Positions 19,009 to 28,094 of a stretch of DNA of 64,000 nucleotides are shown piece after piece; the stretch's first letter is position 1; each line of letters starts with the position of its first letter. Made by a program: the position numbers and the translations under genes. Source of the stretch: Mesoflavibacter zeaxanthinifaciens DSM 18436 (GTDB lineage Bacteria; Bacteroidota; Bacteroidia; Flavobacteriales; Flavobacteriaceae); assembly GCF_000422365.1 (NCBI RefSeq), contig NZ_AULQ01000006.1:67001-131000 (forward strand). The letters run 5' to 3'. Below the pieces are notes generated by a model that was given only the letters and a program-made list of their open reading frames with translations, did no database searches and was not told where the DNA came from.

Positions 19009-20075
19009 TCTCTAAATTTGTTTTTCAGTTTTAAAAAATAAGTCTCAAAATATCTGTAAGACAAATGCGCCATAAAAATGGTTAGTGCAAAGGTCAAAAT
19101 ATTAATTAAAATAATGGTCATGTTATCACTAAATGTTTTTAACCATTCTACTTTTAAAAATAGAAAGACGATTATGTTTAAAGCGATAACGTGATACATG
19201 TAAATTCCGTAAGAAATTTGTCCAAAATAATTTAGCATTCGGTTTCTAATCTCTACACCTTTATTATTATGTGCAATGGTATGAATAAAACTTCCAAAAA
19301 GTAACATTGTTACTAAGTTGAAAAGAAAAACAGATTCTAATTCAAATAAAGACGTTGTAAAATACAAGACTGTTAAAACGGTTATTAAAACAGGAAAAAT
19401 CAAGTTTTTCTTTAAAAATTCTAACTGTTTTTTGTCTTCAAGAATGGCGACAATTCCACCAAAAAATAAGAAGAAAAATACCATAATGTACTCCTGTAAA
19501 ACATTAAAAAATTCAAGATGAAATACAATAAAATAAACCGTTGTTAATATTAAAAGCGTTTGTAATATTCGATGTTTATTGACGATAAAAAGTAAAGGCG
19601 CAACGATAATGTAAAACTGTTCTTCAATACCAATAGACCATAACACTTCAAGAATTCCGCCAGGCATATATAGTTTTGACATCACGTTTGGTAGAAAAAA
19701 TGTACCTAATAAAACCGCATTGCTTAGGTTGTAATTATTTTCAAAAGGAATACCTAAAACAGGTAAAATTTGCCAATAAAACACAAAACCGAAAATTAAA
19801 ATTAGATAGTATAGAGGGAAGATTCTTAAAATTCGTCTTATATAAAATTTTCTAATCGAAAATCGGTCACGTAACTTATCGTTATAAATTATTTTAATAA
19901 TTAAAAAACCACTTAAAACAAAAAACATGTAGACCGCTTCAACACCACGATTAAAAATTGGTGCGTCTAAAAAATACGGAAGACCTTGATTACGACACAA
20001 TTGCGGTAAGTGAAAAATTATCACTAAACTGGCTAATATAAATCGTAAAACATCTAAGTTTGGTAATCTGTTCAA
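19005..20075 (-). CDS. Acyltransferase 3 family membrane protein
   Basis: A 356-residue integral membrane O-acyltransferase with about ten hydrophobic segments. The N-terminal NLDVLRFILASLVIIFHLPQL carries the conserved LR...H region and GIEEQFYIIVAPLLF is a second family hallmark. Such enzymes acetylate or otherwise acylate surface polysaccharides, lipid A sugars or peptidoglycan. It overlaps glmM by 4 bp, so it is coupled to amino-sugar metabolism, consistent with a cell-envelope target. The acceptor is not known. Confidence 0.88.
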   Translation of the reverse strand: MNRLPNLDVLRFILASLVIIFHLPQLCRNQGLPYFLDAPIFNRGVEAVYMFFVLSGFLIIKIIYNDKLRDRFSIRKFYIRRILRIFPLYYLILIFGFVFYWQILPVLGIPFENNYNLSNAVLLGTFFLPNVMSKLYMPGGILEVLWSIGIEEQFYIIVAPLLFIVNKHRILQTLLILTTVYFIVFHLEFFNVLQEYIMVFFFLFFGGIVAILEDKKQLEFLKKNLIFPVLITVLTVLYFTTSLFELESVFLFNLVTMLLFGSFIHTIAHNNKGVEIRNRMLNYFGQISYGIYMYHVIALNIIVFLFLKVEWLKTFSDNMTIILINILTFALTIFMAHLSYRYFETYFLKLKNKFRE

Positions 20076-20115
20076 ATCTCTTAATTAAAAGGCTAAAAAT
20101 ACATATATTTATTGA

Positions 20116-20715
20116 ATGAACTACTTAGCGCATATCTACCTTTCCGGAAATAACAAAATGCTAACTATTGGTAACTTTATCGCCGATGGAATACGCGGTA
20201 AAAAGTATAAAACATACCCGATAGAAGTTCAAAAAGGTATATTATTACACCGTCAAATCGATACCTTTACAGATGCGCATCCGACCGTTAGACAAAGCAC
20301 CAAAAAGCTTCATAAAAATTACGGACATTATTCTGGCATCATTGTAGACATTTTATATGATCATTTTTTAGCCAAAAACTGGTCAAAATATTCTGATGTG
20401 CCATTAGAAGATTATGCCGAAAATTTTTATCAAATTTTAACCGATAATATTGAAATTTTACCACAACGCATCCTAAAAATGATGCCACATTTAATTTCAG
20501 GAAATTGGTTGTTAAGTTATGCGACAAAAGAAGGCATAGCAAAAGTGTTAGACGGAATGAATAAGCGAACCAAAAACCGATCACAAATGAATTTAGCGAC
20601 AAAAGAACTTGATTTATTTTATGATGAATTTGAAGCCGAATTCACCTCTTTTTTTGAGGAACTTATCGTATTTTCAGAAGAAAAGCTAATCCAAATCAAC
20701 CAAGAATTATCATGA
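20116..20715 (+). CDS. acpH: Acyl carrier protein phosphodiesterase (AcpH family)
   Basis: A 199-residue protein of the AcpH/DUF479 family, which removes the 4'-phosphopantetheine arm from ACP. MNYLAHIYLSG, GNFIADGIRG, KGILLHRQIDTFTDAHP and DILYDHFLAKNW are characteristic, with the His/Asp residues expected of an HD-like metal site. It is divergent from the acyltransferase gene across 40 bp. Its stop overlaps the ATG of the gamma-glutamyltransferase gene by 4 bp. Confidence 0.87.
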   Translation: MNYLAHIYLSGNNKMLTIGNFIADGIRGKKYKTYPIEVQKGILLHRQIDTFTDAHPTVRQSTKKLHKNYGHYSGIIVDILYDHFLAKNWSKYSDVPLEDYAENFYQILTDNIEILPQRILKMMPHLISGNWLLSYATKEGIAKVLDGMNKRTKNRSQMNLATKELDLFYDEFEAEFTSFFEELIVFSEEKLIQINQELS

Positions 20716-22400
20716 AATACAGGTTACTTCTAATAATTGTTTTTCTTTCATTTTTCAATTGTAAAGAAGACAAAAAACTAACAAAAGAAGGTGTAATTGC
20801 AGATAAAGCTATTATCGTTTCTGCAAGAGCTGAAGCTTCAAAAATAGGAGTAGAGATTCTTAAAAAAGGTGGGAACGCTTTTGATGCCATGATAGCAACC
20901 GATTTAGCTTTGGCGGTTTGTTATCCGTATGCTGGAAATATTGGTGGTGGCGGATTTATGGTTTACCGACTAGAAAATGGTAAAATTGGCGCGTTAGATT
21001 ATCGCGAAAAAGCACCACTTGCTGCTACAAAACAAATGTATTTGGATAGTTTGGGTAATGTCATCCCTAATTTAAGTACAAAAGGCGGATTGGCTGTTGG
21101 CGTACCAGGTACTATTGCTGGATTATTTGCTGTACACGACAAGTTTGGAAGTTTACCTATTCAAACCATTATGCAACCTGTGATAGATTTGGCTAATCGT
21201 GGTTTTGTGGTCACTAAAAAGCAACAAGCTGTTTTAGATGAAAAACGAAAAGATTTTCTTGAAGTTAATAAAGATACTATTCTATTTGCTAAGCATTGGA
21301 AAGCTGGAGATACCATTAAAAATAAACAGATAGCACAAACGTTGGTCAAAATTATGATTGATGGTCGTGATGCCTTTTATAAAGGTGAAATTGCAGATTC
21401 TATCTCAAATTTCATCCAAAGAAATGGTGGAATAATAACGAAAGAAGATTTTGCAAAGTACGAAGCCAAATGGCGAGATCCAATAACCTTTACTTATGAT
21501 GATTTAAAGATCATTTCTATGTCGCCGCCATCAAGTGGTGGAATTTGTTTAGCGCAAATTATGAATCAAATTGAACCTTATGATTTAAGTGAGTTTGGAC
21601 ATAATTCTCTTAAAGCCATTCAAGTAATTACAGAAGCCGAAAGACGTGCGTATGCCGATAGAAGTTTTTATTTAGGAGATCCTGATTTTGTAAACATTCC
21701 GCAAACCCAATTAATAAGCGAAAGTTACGCGTCTAATAGGATGAAAGATTTTAGTTTTGAGTCAGCAACGCCTTCAACAAAGATAAAACATGGCGATGTT
21801 CAGGTTATTGAAAGTGACGAAACAACACATTATTCTATTGTCGATCAATTCGGTAATGCAGTTGCTGTAACCACAACATTAAACTCTGGTTATGGTTCTA
21901 AATTGTATTCAGAAGAATTAGGTTTCTTTTTTAATAACGAAATGGATGATTTTTCAAGTAAACCAGGCGAACCAAACGTTTATGGTTTAATCGGAGCAGA
22001 AGCAAACAGTATCTTACCAGAAAAACGTATGCTAAGTTCTATGACGCCAACTATTGTAGAAAAAGATGGACAATTATATATGGTTGTTGGTACACCTGGC
22101 GGATCTACTATTATCACAAGTGTAATGCAAGCTATAATTAATGTGCATGAATTTGACATGAGTATGCAAGAAGCAGTAAGAGCACCTAGATTTCATCATC
22201 AATGGTTACCTGACGAAATTAGAGTAGAGCCAAACGCTTTTAATGAAGAGTTGACTAATAAATTAGAAGAAAAAGGGTATATTATAAACACAAATCGTAC
22301 ACCTATAATTGGTAAAGTAGATGCTATTTTAGTAAAAGAAAACGGGCAATTAGAAGGTGGCGCAGATCCAAGAGGAGACGATACCGCAGTTGGATTTTAA
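20712..22400 (+). CDS. ggt: Gamma-glutamyltransferase, lipoprotein form
   Basis: A 562-residue Ntn-hydrolase precursor that splits or transfers the gamma-glutamyl group of glutathione in the periplasm. It has a lipobox signal (LLIIVFLSFFNC, Cys at 17), which is typical in Bacteroidota. The autoprocessing nucleophile Thr is in ETTHYSIVDQFGNAVAVTTTLN, the oxyanion region in SMTPTIV, and the C-terminal VVGTPGGSTIITSV is also conserved. It overlaps acpH by 4 bp, so the two share a transcript. An interspersed repeat lies after the stop. Confidence 0.93.
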   Translation: MKYRLLLIIVFLSFFNCKEDKKLTKEGVIADKAIIVSARAEASKIGVEILKKGGNAFDAMIATDLALAVCYPYAGNIGGGGFMVYRLENGKIGALDYREKAPLAATKQMYLDSLGNVIPNLSTKGGLAVGVPGTIAGLFAVHDKFGSLPIQTIMQPVIDLANRGFVVTKKQQAVLDEKRKDFLEVNKDTILFAKHWKAGDTIKNKQIAQTLVKIMIDGRDAFYKGEIADSISNFIQRNGGIITKEDFAKYEAKWRDPITFTYDDLKIISMSPPSSGGICLAQIMNQIEPYDLSEFGHNSLKAIQVITEAERRAYADRSFYLGDPDFVNIPQTQLISESYASNRMKDFSFESATPSTKIKHGDVQVIESDETTHYSIVDQFGNAVAVTTTLNSGYGSKLYSEELGFFFNNEMDDFSSKPGEPNVYGLIGAEANSILPEKRMLSSMTPTIVEKDGQLYMVVGTPGGSTIITSVMQAIINVHEFDMSMQEAVRAPRFHHQWLPDEIRVEPNAFNEELTNKLEEKGYIINTNRTPIIGKVDAILVKENGQLEGGADPRGDDTAVGF

Positions 22401-22414
22401 AATATCATCTACGT

Positions 22415-22530
22415 CAGTTCGAGTGATTTTTTGTAACAACCAAGTGTTTGTAATTAAATGTTGGTCACTGAGCGTAGTCGAAGTGAGTTGAATTGAGTCA
22501 AAGTTGAACAAAAAATCGTATCGAGAACAA
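22415..22530. repeat. Flavobacterial interspersed hairpin repeat, copy 3, with nested element
   Basis: Left arm AGTTCGAGTGATTTTTTGT and right arm ACAAAAAATCGTATCGAGAA form the longest copy of the family seen at 1906 and 2643. The loop holds another small repeat, TCACTGAGCGTAGTCGAAGTGA at about 22464-22485, which is itself a hairpin (TCACT/AGTGA) and is a widespread flavobacterial intergenic motif. No gene is inside. Confidence 0.7.
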
Positions 22531-22570
22531 TTTTAATTTCGAATAATAAGTTTTTGAAAATCGTAATATT

Positions 22571-23299
22571 ATGGCAATAAAGACAAAGAAAATATTTAAA
22601 ATAATTTTAGGAGTAATTATCTTTTTTACACTACCATCATTACTGTTTTTTGGGTTTGTATACTTTAAATATGCAGAAGATTTACCTCAAATAAACCCAA
22701 CAGAAAAAGCGGATAGTTTAGCTAATAAAATGTTAGAGGCTTTAGATTACGAGGCTTATAAAAATACCGATTATATCGAGTTTACTTTTAAACAAAGACA
22801 CAAATACCAATGGAACAAATTAGAAAATACTTGTAATGTATTTTGGAGTCATTTTAAAGTAGAGTTAGATTTAAATAACAAAAGTAACTCCAAAGTATTT
22901 GTGCAAGATCAAGCTTATAATGGCGTAGAAAAAGAGAAATACGTACAAAAAGCAATAGATTATTTTAATAATGATACGTTTTGGTTAGTAGCGCCATATA
23001 AAGTTTTTGATGCTGGAACAAAACGAAGTATTGCCAAAAATGAAGACGGAGAAGAAGGTTTGTTAGTGACCTATACTAAAGGCGGAAGTACACCAGGCGA
23101 TTCTTATTTATGGCATTTAGACGAGAATTATAAACCTAAAAGCTTTCAAATGTGGGTAGATATTTTGCCAATTGGTGGTTTGGAAGCAACATGGAGCGAC
23201 TGGAAAACTACCGAAACAAATGCGCAATTACCAACCTTTCATAAATTTATGTTTTTAGGTTTAGAGTTGGATGATATTAAAACTTCGAGGTCAGAATAA
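22571..23299 (+). CDS. Membrane-anchored protein of unknown function
   Basis: A 242-residue protein with a basic start and one N-terminal membrane helix (about residues 10-32), followed by a soluble domain that is probably periplasmic. Conserved-looking blocks include HKYQWNKLENTCNVFW, NDTFWLVAPYKVFDAGT and PKSFQMWVDILPIGG. The composition suggests a beta-rich fold similar to LolA/outer-membrane lipoprotein sorting proteins, but I cannot identify it with confidence. It lies alone between a repeat and a convergent gene. Confidence 0.65.
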   Translation: MAIKTKKIFKIILGVIIFFTLPSLLFFGFVYFKYAEDLPQINPTEKADSLANKMLEALDYEAYKNTDYIEFTFKQRHKYQWNKLENTCNVFWSHFKVELDLNNKSNSKVFVQDQAYNGVEKEKYVQKAIDYFNNDTFWLVAPYKVFDAGTKRSIAKNEDGEEGLLVTYTKGGSTPGDSYLWHLDENYKPKSFQMWVDILPIGGLEATWSDWKTTETNAQLPTFHKFMFLGLELDDIKTSRSE

Positions 23300-23373
23300 A
23301 ACACGAATTACCACTAATATGTTTGGCAAATAATTAATAAGAAAACAAAGTTTAACTACATAATTTTAGTTTT

Positions 23374-23422
23374 GCTAACTGCTAACTGCTAACTGCTAAC
23401 TGCTAACTGCTAACTGCTAACT
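23374..23422. repeat. Perfect heptamer tandem array (GCTAACT)x7
   Basis: Seven exact copies of GCTAACT occupy 49 bp. The last unit overlaps the TAG stop codon (23421-23423) of the minus-strand gene, so the array is the start of its 3' untranslated region. A degenerate array of the same unit lies at 5125-5152 in the same relation to another minus-strand gene. The perfect copies imply recent expansion by slippage. Confidence 0.9.
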
Positions 23423-23945
23423 ATTTCTTTTTCTGCCCAACAAACTGTTGTTCTTTCAGTTTAAATAATACGTTAAATGTGGTTAAACTACCATAAATAC
23501 GTGTAATATATTGCTGTAAATCTATTTTTTCTTGTTCTTCAAGATTGCTAGAGTTTATTTTTTGTTCCATCACACGCAAACGATCACGAACCATTGTAAT
23601 CTTATGAAAAAAGTCTTCAATTTTTATCTCCTTACTTTTTAAATTGTCGTCAGCTGGTTTTAATTCCATTGTGCCGCCTTTCCATTTGTCGCCAATATGC
23701 ACAACTTCAGAGACATCACTGTATTTTTTTAAGATACTTACCAAGCTACTTTCAATATCAAAAAAGCTAACTGTATCTACCTCGTTTTCGGCAGCTTCAA
23801 TAGTTTCAAAATCATCATCTAACGGTATAGTTTCTAATCCGTTTTCAATAAATGTTACCCAATATTGTTGACTGTCAACATTGGTAACAACGCCTTTTCC
23901 GTATGATGTATGATTAATTCTTGATCCTATTCCTAAAAGTTTCAT
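23421..23945 (-). CDS. Uncharacterised protein with N-terminal PcrA/CarD-like Tudor module
   Basis: A 174-residue cytoplasmic protein. Its first 45 residues (GIGSRINHTSYGKGVVTNV...) read like the RNA-polymerase-binding Tudor-like module at the C-terminus of UvrD/PcrA; compare SHMRFGKGEVLKIEG in the helicase at the left of this window. The rest is helical and charged (about 85-170), with a DRLRVMEQKI segment. The ATG at 23945 replaces a longer upstream frame whose translation does not look like protein. No named family is known to me. A role with the transcription or repair machinery is an inference from the module only; the uvrA gene is divergent next door. Confidence 0.7.
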   Translation of the reverse strand: MKLLGIGSRINHTSYGKGVVTNVDSQQYWVTFIENGLETIPLDDDFETIEAAENEVDTVSFFDIESSLVSILKKYSDVSEVVHIGDKWKGGTMELKPADDNLKSKEIKIEDFFHKITMVRDRLRVMEQKINSSNLEEQEKIDLQQYITRIYGSLTTFNVLFKLKEQQFVGQKKK

Positions 23946-24051
23946 TAGTATCTGTTTTTTAATTTCCGTGACAACGAAAATATAAAAAATCACAAAGACT
24001 TCATTAAGAAAATGATAACTAATTGCACTTCAAAAAGATTGATAAAAACCG

Positions 24052-24059
24052 TATCTTTG
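24052..24059 (+). promoter_or_regulatory. Candidate -7 promoter box of uvrA
   Basis: TATCTTTG matches the Bacteroidota primary-promoter -7 consensus TAnnTTTG and lies 38 bp before the uvrA ATG. No convincing -33 element at the expected spacing was found. Confidence 0.5.
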
Positions 24060-24097
24060 CAACTTTGCCAATTCACAGATATTTGCTAAAAATTGCT

Positions 24098-26932
24098 ATG
24101 ACAAATTTTGAAGAAAACATTGAAGTTAAAGGCGCAAGAGCACATAACTTAAAAAATATAGACGTTACCATTCCACGAGAAAAACTAGTTGTGATTACTG
24201 GTTTGTCAGGAAGCGGAAAATCGTCTTTAGCGTTTGATACCATTTATGCCGAAGGACAACGTCGTTACATCGAAACATTTTCGGCGTACGCTAGACAATT
24301 TTTAGGCGGATTAGAACGACCAGATGTAGATAAAATTGATGGTTTGTCTCCCGTAATTGCTATAGAACAAAAAACAACCAGCAAATCACCACGATCTACA
24401 GTTGGTACGATTACTGAAATTTATGACTTTTTAAGACTGTTATTTGCAAGAGGTAGTGACGCTTATAGCTACAATACTGGCGAAAAAATGGTGAGTTACA
24501 GTGATGAGCAAATTAAAAAATTAATTAAAGAAAGTTATAAAGGTAAGCGCATTAACGTGTTAGCGCCAGTGATTAGATCTAGAAAAGGACATTATCGCGA
24601 GTTGTTTGAGCAAATTGCAAAACAAGGTTTTGTAAAGGTGAGAACAGACGGCGAAATTAGAGATTTGGTTAAAGGCATGAAACTAGATCGTTACAAAACA
24701 CACGATATAGAAATTGTTATAGATCGCTTAAAGATAGATGAAAATGTAGATAACGATAAACGTTTAACCGAGACAATCAATACAGCAATGTATCATGGTG
24801 ATGACGTGTTAATGGTGATTGATCAAGATACGCAAGAAGCACGTTATTTTAGCCGAAATTTGATGTGTCCAAGTTCAGGGATTTCTTATCCAAATCCAGA
24901 ACCTAACAACTTTTCTTTTAACTCGCCAAAAGGTGCTTGTCCAAAATGTAACGGTATTGGAACCTTGTATCAAGTTAACGAGAAAAAAATAATTCCAGAC
25001 GATTCTTTATCCATAAAAGCTGGTGCATTAGCGCCTCATGGACCAGAAAAAAAGAGCTGGATTTTTAAGCAGTTTGAAACCATTGCACAACGCTATAATT
25101 TCAAATTAACAGATCCTTACAAGTCAATTCCTGACGAAGCAAAACAAGTGATTTTATATGGCGGAAATGAGAAGTTTTCTGTGGAAAGTAAAACATTAGG
25201 CATTACCAGAGATTATAAAATAGATTTTGAAGGTGTCGCTAATTTTATTGAAAACCAATACAATACTGCAGAGTCAACATCATTAAAACGTTGGGCAAAA
25301 GAATATATGGACAAAATTGAATGTCCAGAATGTGAAGGCAGTAGATTGCGTAAAGAGTCGCTTTATTTTAAAGTGAACGAAAAAAACATCGCCGAACTAG
25401 CAAACATGGATATTAGTGAGCTTTCTGCTTGGTTTAGTGATTTAGAACAACATTTAAGCAAAACGCAACTAAAAATTGCAGAAGAAATTATTAAGGAAAT
25501 TCGTGCCAGAATTCAATTTTTATTAGATGTAGGATTAGATTATTTGTCGTTAAACCGAAGTTCAAAATCCTTATCTGGTGGAGAAGCACAACGTATAAGG
25601 TTAGCAACACAAATAGGATCGCAGTTAGTTGGCGTGTTATATATTTTAGACGAACCTAGTATTGGCTTACATCAACGCGATAACGAAAAGCTAATTAACA
25701 GTTTGGTGTCTTTACGTGATATTGGTAATTCGGTAATAGTTGTAGAGCACGATAAAGATATGATAGAACGTGCCGATCACGTTATAGATATTGGTCCACG
25801 AGCAGGAAAACATGGTGGAGAAATTATAAGTGAAGGCACGCCAAAAGCGTTATTAAAAGGTAACACGATTACAGCGCAGTATCTTAATGGTAAAATGGAA
25901 ATTGAAATCCCCAAAAAGCGTCGTGAAGGTAATGGTAAATTTTTAGAGCTTAAAGGCTGTACAGGTAATAACTTAAAGAATGTTTCTGTAAAGTTCCCTT
26001 TAGGAAAAATGATAGGTGTTACAGGTGTTTCAGGAAGCGGAAAATCGACGTTAATTAACGAAACGTTGTATCCAATTCTAAATGCACATTACTTTAATGG
26101 TGTAAAAAAACCAATGCCTTACAAAAGCATAAAAGGTTTAGAACACATTGATAAAGTGATTGATATTAACCAATCGCCAATTGGTCGTACACCAAGAAGT
26201 AATCCAGCAACATACACCAAAACTTTTGACGAAATACGTAGTCTTTTTGCCAAAATACCAGAAGCCATGATTCGTGGTTATAAACCAGGTAGATTTAGTT
26301 TTAATGTCGCTGGTGGAAGATGCGAAACTTGTAAAGGTGGCGGATTACGAGTAATTGAAATGAACTTTTTACCAGACGTTTATGTAGAATGTGAAACGTG
26401 TCAAGGTAAACGTTTTAATCGCGAAACTTTAGAAATAAGATACAAAGGAAAAAGCATTAGTGATGTATTAGATATGACCATTAATGAAGCGGTAGACTTT
26501 TTTGAAAACATACCAAAGATTCATAAAAAACTGAAGACCATAAAAGATGTTGGATTAGGTTACATTACTTTAGGACAACAAAGTACAACGCTTTCTGGTG
26601 GAGAAGCGCAACGTATAAAATTAGCAACCGAGCTAAGTAAACGCGATACAGGAAATACTTTTTACATTTTAGATGAGCCAACAACAGGACTTCATTTTGA
26701 AGATATAAGAGTGTTAATGCAAGTGTTAAACAAATTAGCTAATAAAGGCAATACTGTGTTGATTATAGAACATAATTTAGATGTAATTAAAACGGTAGAT
26801 TATATTATAGATATTGGATATGAAGGTGGAAAAGGTGGCGGACAAGTAGTTGCTGAAGGCACACCAGAAGAAGTTGCTAAACATAAAAAAAGCCATACAG
26901 CACGTTTTTTAAAGAAAGAATTAAACTCTTAA
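24098..26932 (+). CDS. uvrA: Excinuclease ABC subunit A
   Basis: A 944-residue nucleotide-excision-repair damage sensor with two ABC ATPase modules. Seen are Walker A GLSGSGKSS and GVSGSGKST, two LSGGEAQRI signatures, and zinc modules CPKCNGIG, CPECEGSRL and CETCKGGG/CETCQGKRF. It recruits UvrB to damaged DNA. The ATG at 24098 (MTNFEENIEVKGARAHNL) gives the canonical N-terminus; an earlier frame start at 24023 would read through the promoter. Length is normal for the family. Confidence 0.96.
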   Translation: MTNFEENIEVKGARAHNLKNIDVTIPREKLVVITGLSGSGKSSLAFDTIYAEGQRRYIETFSAYARQFLGGLERPDVDKIDGLSPVIAIEQKTTSKSPRSTVGTITEIYDFLRLLFARGSDAYSYNTGEKMVSYSDEQIKKLIKESYKGKRINVLAPVIRSRKGHYRELFEQIAKQGFVKVRTDGEIRDLVKGMKLDRYKTHDIEIVIDRLKIDENVDNDKRLTETINTAMYHGDDVLMVIDQDTQEARYFSRNLMCPSSGISYPNPEPNNFSFNSPKGACPKCNGIGTLYQVNEKKIIPDDSLSIKAGALAPHGPEKKSWIFKQFETIAQRYNFKLTDPYKSIPDEAKQVILYGGNEKFSVESKTLGITRDYKIDFEGVANFIENQYNTAESTSLKRWAKEYMDKIECPECEGSRLRKESLYFKVNEKNIAELANMDISELSAWFSDLEQHLSKTQLKIAEEIIKEIRARIQFLLDVGLDYLSLNRSSKSLSGGEAQRIRLATQIGSQLVGVLYILDEPSIGLHQRDNEKLINSLVSLRDIGNSVIVVEHDKDMIERADHVIDIGPRAGKHGGEIISEGTPKALLKGNTITAQYLNGKMEIEIPKKRREGNGKFLELKGCTGNNLKNVSVKFPLGKMIGVTGVSGSGKSTLINETLYPILNAHYFNGVKKPMPYKSIKGLEHIDKVIDINQSPIGRTPRSNPATYTKTFDEIRSLFAKIPEAMIRGYKPGRFSFNVAGGRCETCKGGGLRVIEMNFLPDVYVECETCQGKRFNRETLEIRYKGKSISDVLDMTINEAVDFFENIPKIHKKLKTIKDVGLGYITLGQQSTTLSGGEAQRIKLATELSKRDTGNTFYILDEPTTGLHFEDIRVLMQVLNKLANKGNTVLIIEHNLDVIKTVDYIIDIGYEGGKGGGQVVAEGTPEEVAKHKKSHTARFLKKELNS

Positions 26933-26952
26933 TAATAAGCTAATTACGATTT

Positions 26953-27188
<236 letters not shown>

Positions 27189-27225
27189 TTTTTAGTATAA
27201 AATATTCATTTTTAGAATATTATAT

Positions 27226-27255
27226 AAAGACTAGCAATATTGCTAGTCTTTTTTT
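27226..27255 (+). terminator. Strong intrinsic terminator after the small membrane protein gene
   Basis: AAAGACTAGCAAT followed directly by ATTGCTAGTCTTT is a perfect 26-bp palindrome, then a run of T. The real hairpin would open the central bases as loop. It ends the transcript of the gene at 27021. Confidence 0.9.
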
Positions 27256-27334
27256 GTTTAAAAAATGTGAATAGAACAGCTAAATCCTTTCAAATCTATT
27301 AAATTTGTTTGTTTGAATTTTTTAAAACTATAAT

Positions 27335-28024
27335 ATGAGAAAAGAACAACATCCTAAAGGTTGGAATGAAAAGAAAACAAACGACTCTTGGGCGATTTTT
27401 AAAATCATGGGCGAGTTTGTTAACGGATTTGAAAAAATGAGTGCAATAGGACCAAGTGTATCTATATTTGGATCTGCTCGTACAAAACCAGATCATAAAT
27501 ACTATAAATTAGCAGAAGAAGTAGCTTCAAAAATTGTTAATGCCGGTTATGGTGTAATTACTGGTGGAGGACCAGGTATTATGGAAGCAGGTAATAAAGG
27601 AGCTCATTTAGCTGGCGGAACATCTGTAGGATTAAATATAGAATTACCTTTTGAACAACACGATAATCCTTATATAGACTCAGATAAAAGCTTAGACTTT
27701 GATTACTTTTTTGTAAGAAAAGTAATGTTTGTAAAATACTCTCAAGGTTTTGTAGTTATGCCTGGTGGATTTGGTACGTTAGATGAATTATTTGAAGCAA
27801 TTACTTTAATTCAAACTAACAAAATAGAAAAATTCCCGATTATATTAGTTGGTACCGAGTTTTGGGAAGGATTAATGGATTGGGTTAAAACAACACTTTT
27901 AGATAGTTTTAAAAATATTAGTCCTGGAGATATCGACTTAATACATTTAGTAGATACAGCAGATGAAGTGGTAGAAATACTAGATAAATTTTACGAAGAA
28001 TATGGTTTAAGTCCAAACTTCTAA
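27335..28024 (+). CDS. LOG family protein (TIGR00730, nucleotide phosphoribohydrolase)
   Basis: A 229-residue Rossmann-like protein of the LOG/lysine-decarboxylase-like family, which releases the base from nucleoside 5'-monophosphates. GVITGGGPGIMEAGNKGA and the family motif PGGFGTLDELFE are present, and the FGSAR motif marks the first strand. In bacteria these enzymes act on AMP or cytokinin-type nucleotides, though many are uncharacterised. It is single, between terminators. Confidence 0.88.
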   Translation: MRKEQHPKGWNEKKTNDSWAIFKIMGEFVNGFEKMSAIGPSVSIFGSARTKPDHKYYKLAEEVASKIVNAGYGVITGGGPGIMEAGNKGAHLAGGTSVGLNIELPFEQHDNPYIDSDKSLDFDYFFVRKVMFVKYSQGFVVMPGGFGTLDELFEAITLIQTNKIEKFPIILVGTEFWEGLMDWVKTTLLDSFKNISPGDIDLIHLVDTADEVVEILDKFYEEYGLSPNF

Positions 28025-28049
28025 AAAAACAAATAGGTTTTAAAAAAAG

Positions 28050-28091
28050 AAATTTCAGAAGATAATATGATGTTATTTTCTGAAATTTTTT
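28050..28091. terminator. Bidirectional terminator (LOG gene / acyltransferase gene)
   Basis: AAATTTCAGAAGATAA pairs with TTATTTTCTGAAATTT (one G-T pair) across a 7-nt loop, followed by T residues. It separates two converging genes. Confidence 0.82.
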
Positions 28092-28094
28092 GTT

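Noticed and set aside
23374-23422. CRISPR array
   Set aside because: The 7-bp units are contiguous with no spacers, and no cas genes are present anywhere in the window.
24023-24097. Extended uvrA N-terminus
   Set aside because: The region contains the TATCTTTG promoter box and the translation does not match UvrA; the canonical start is at 24098.
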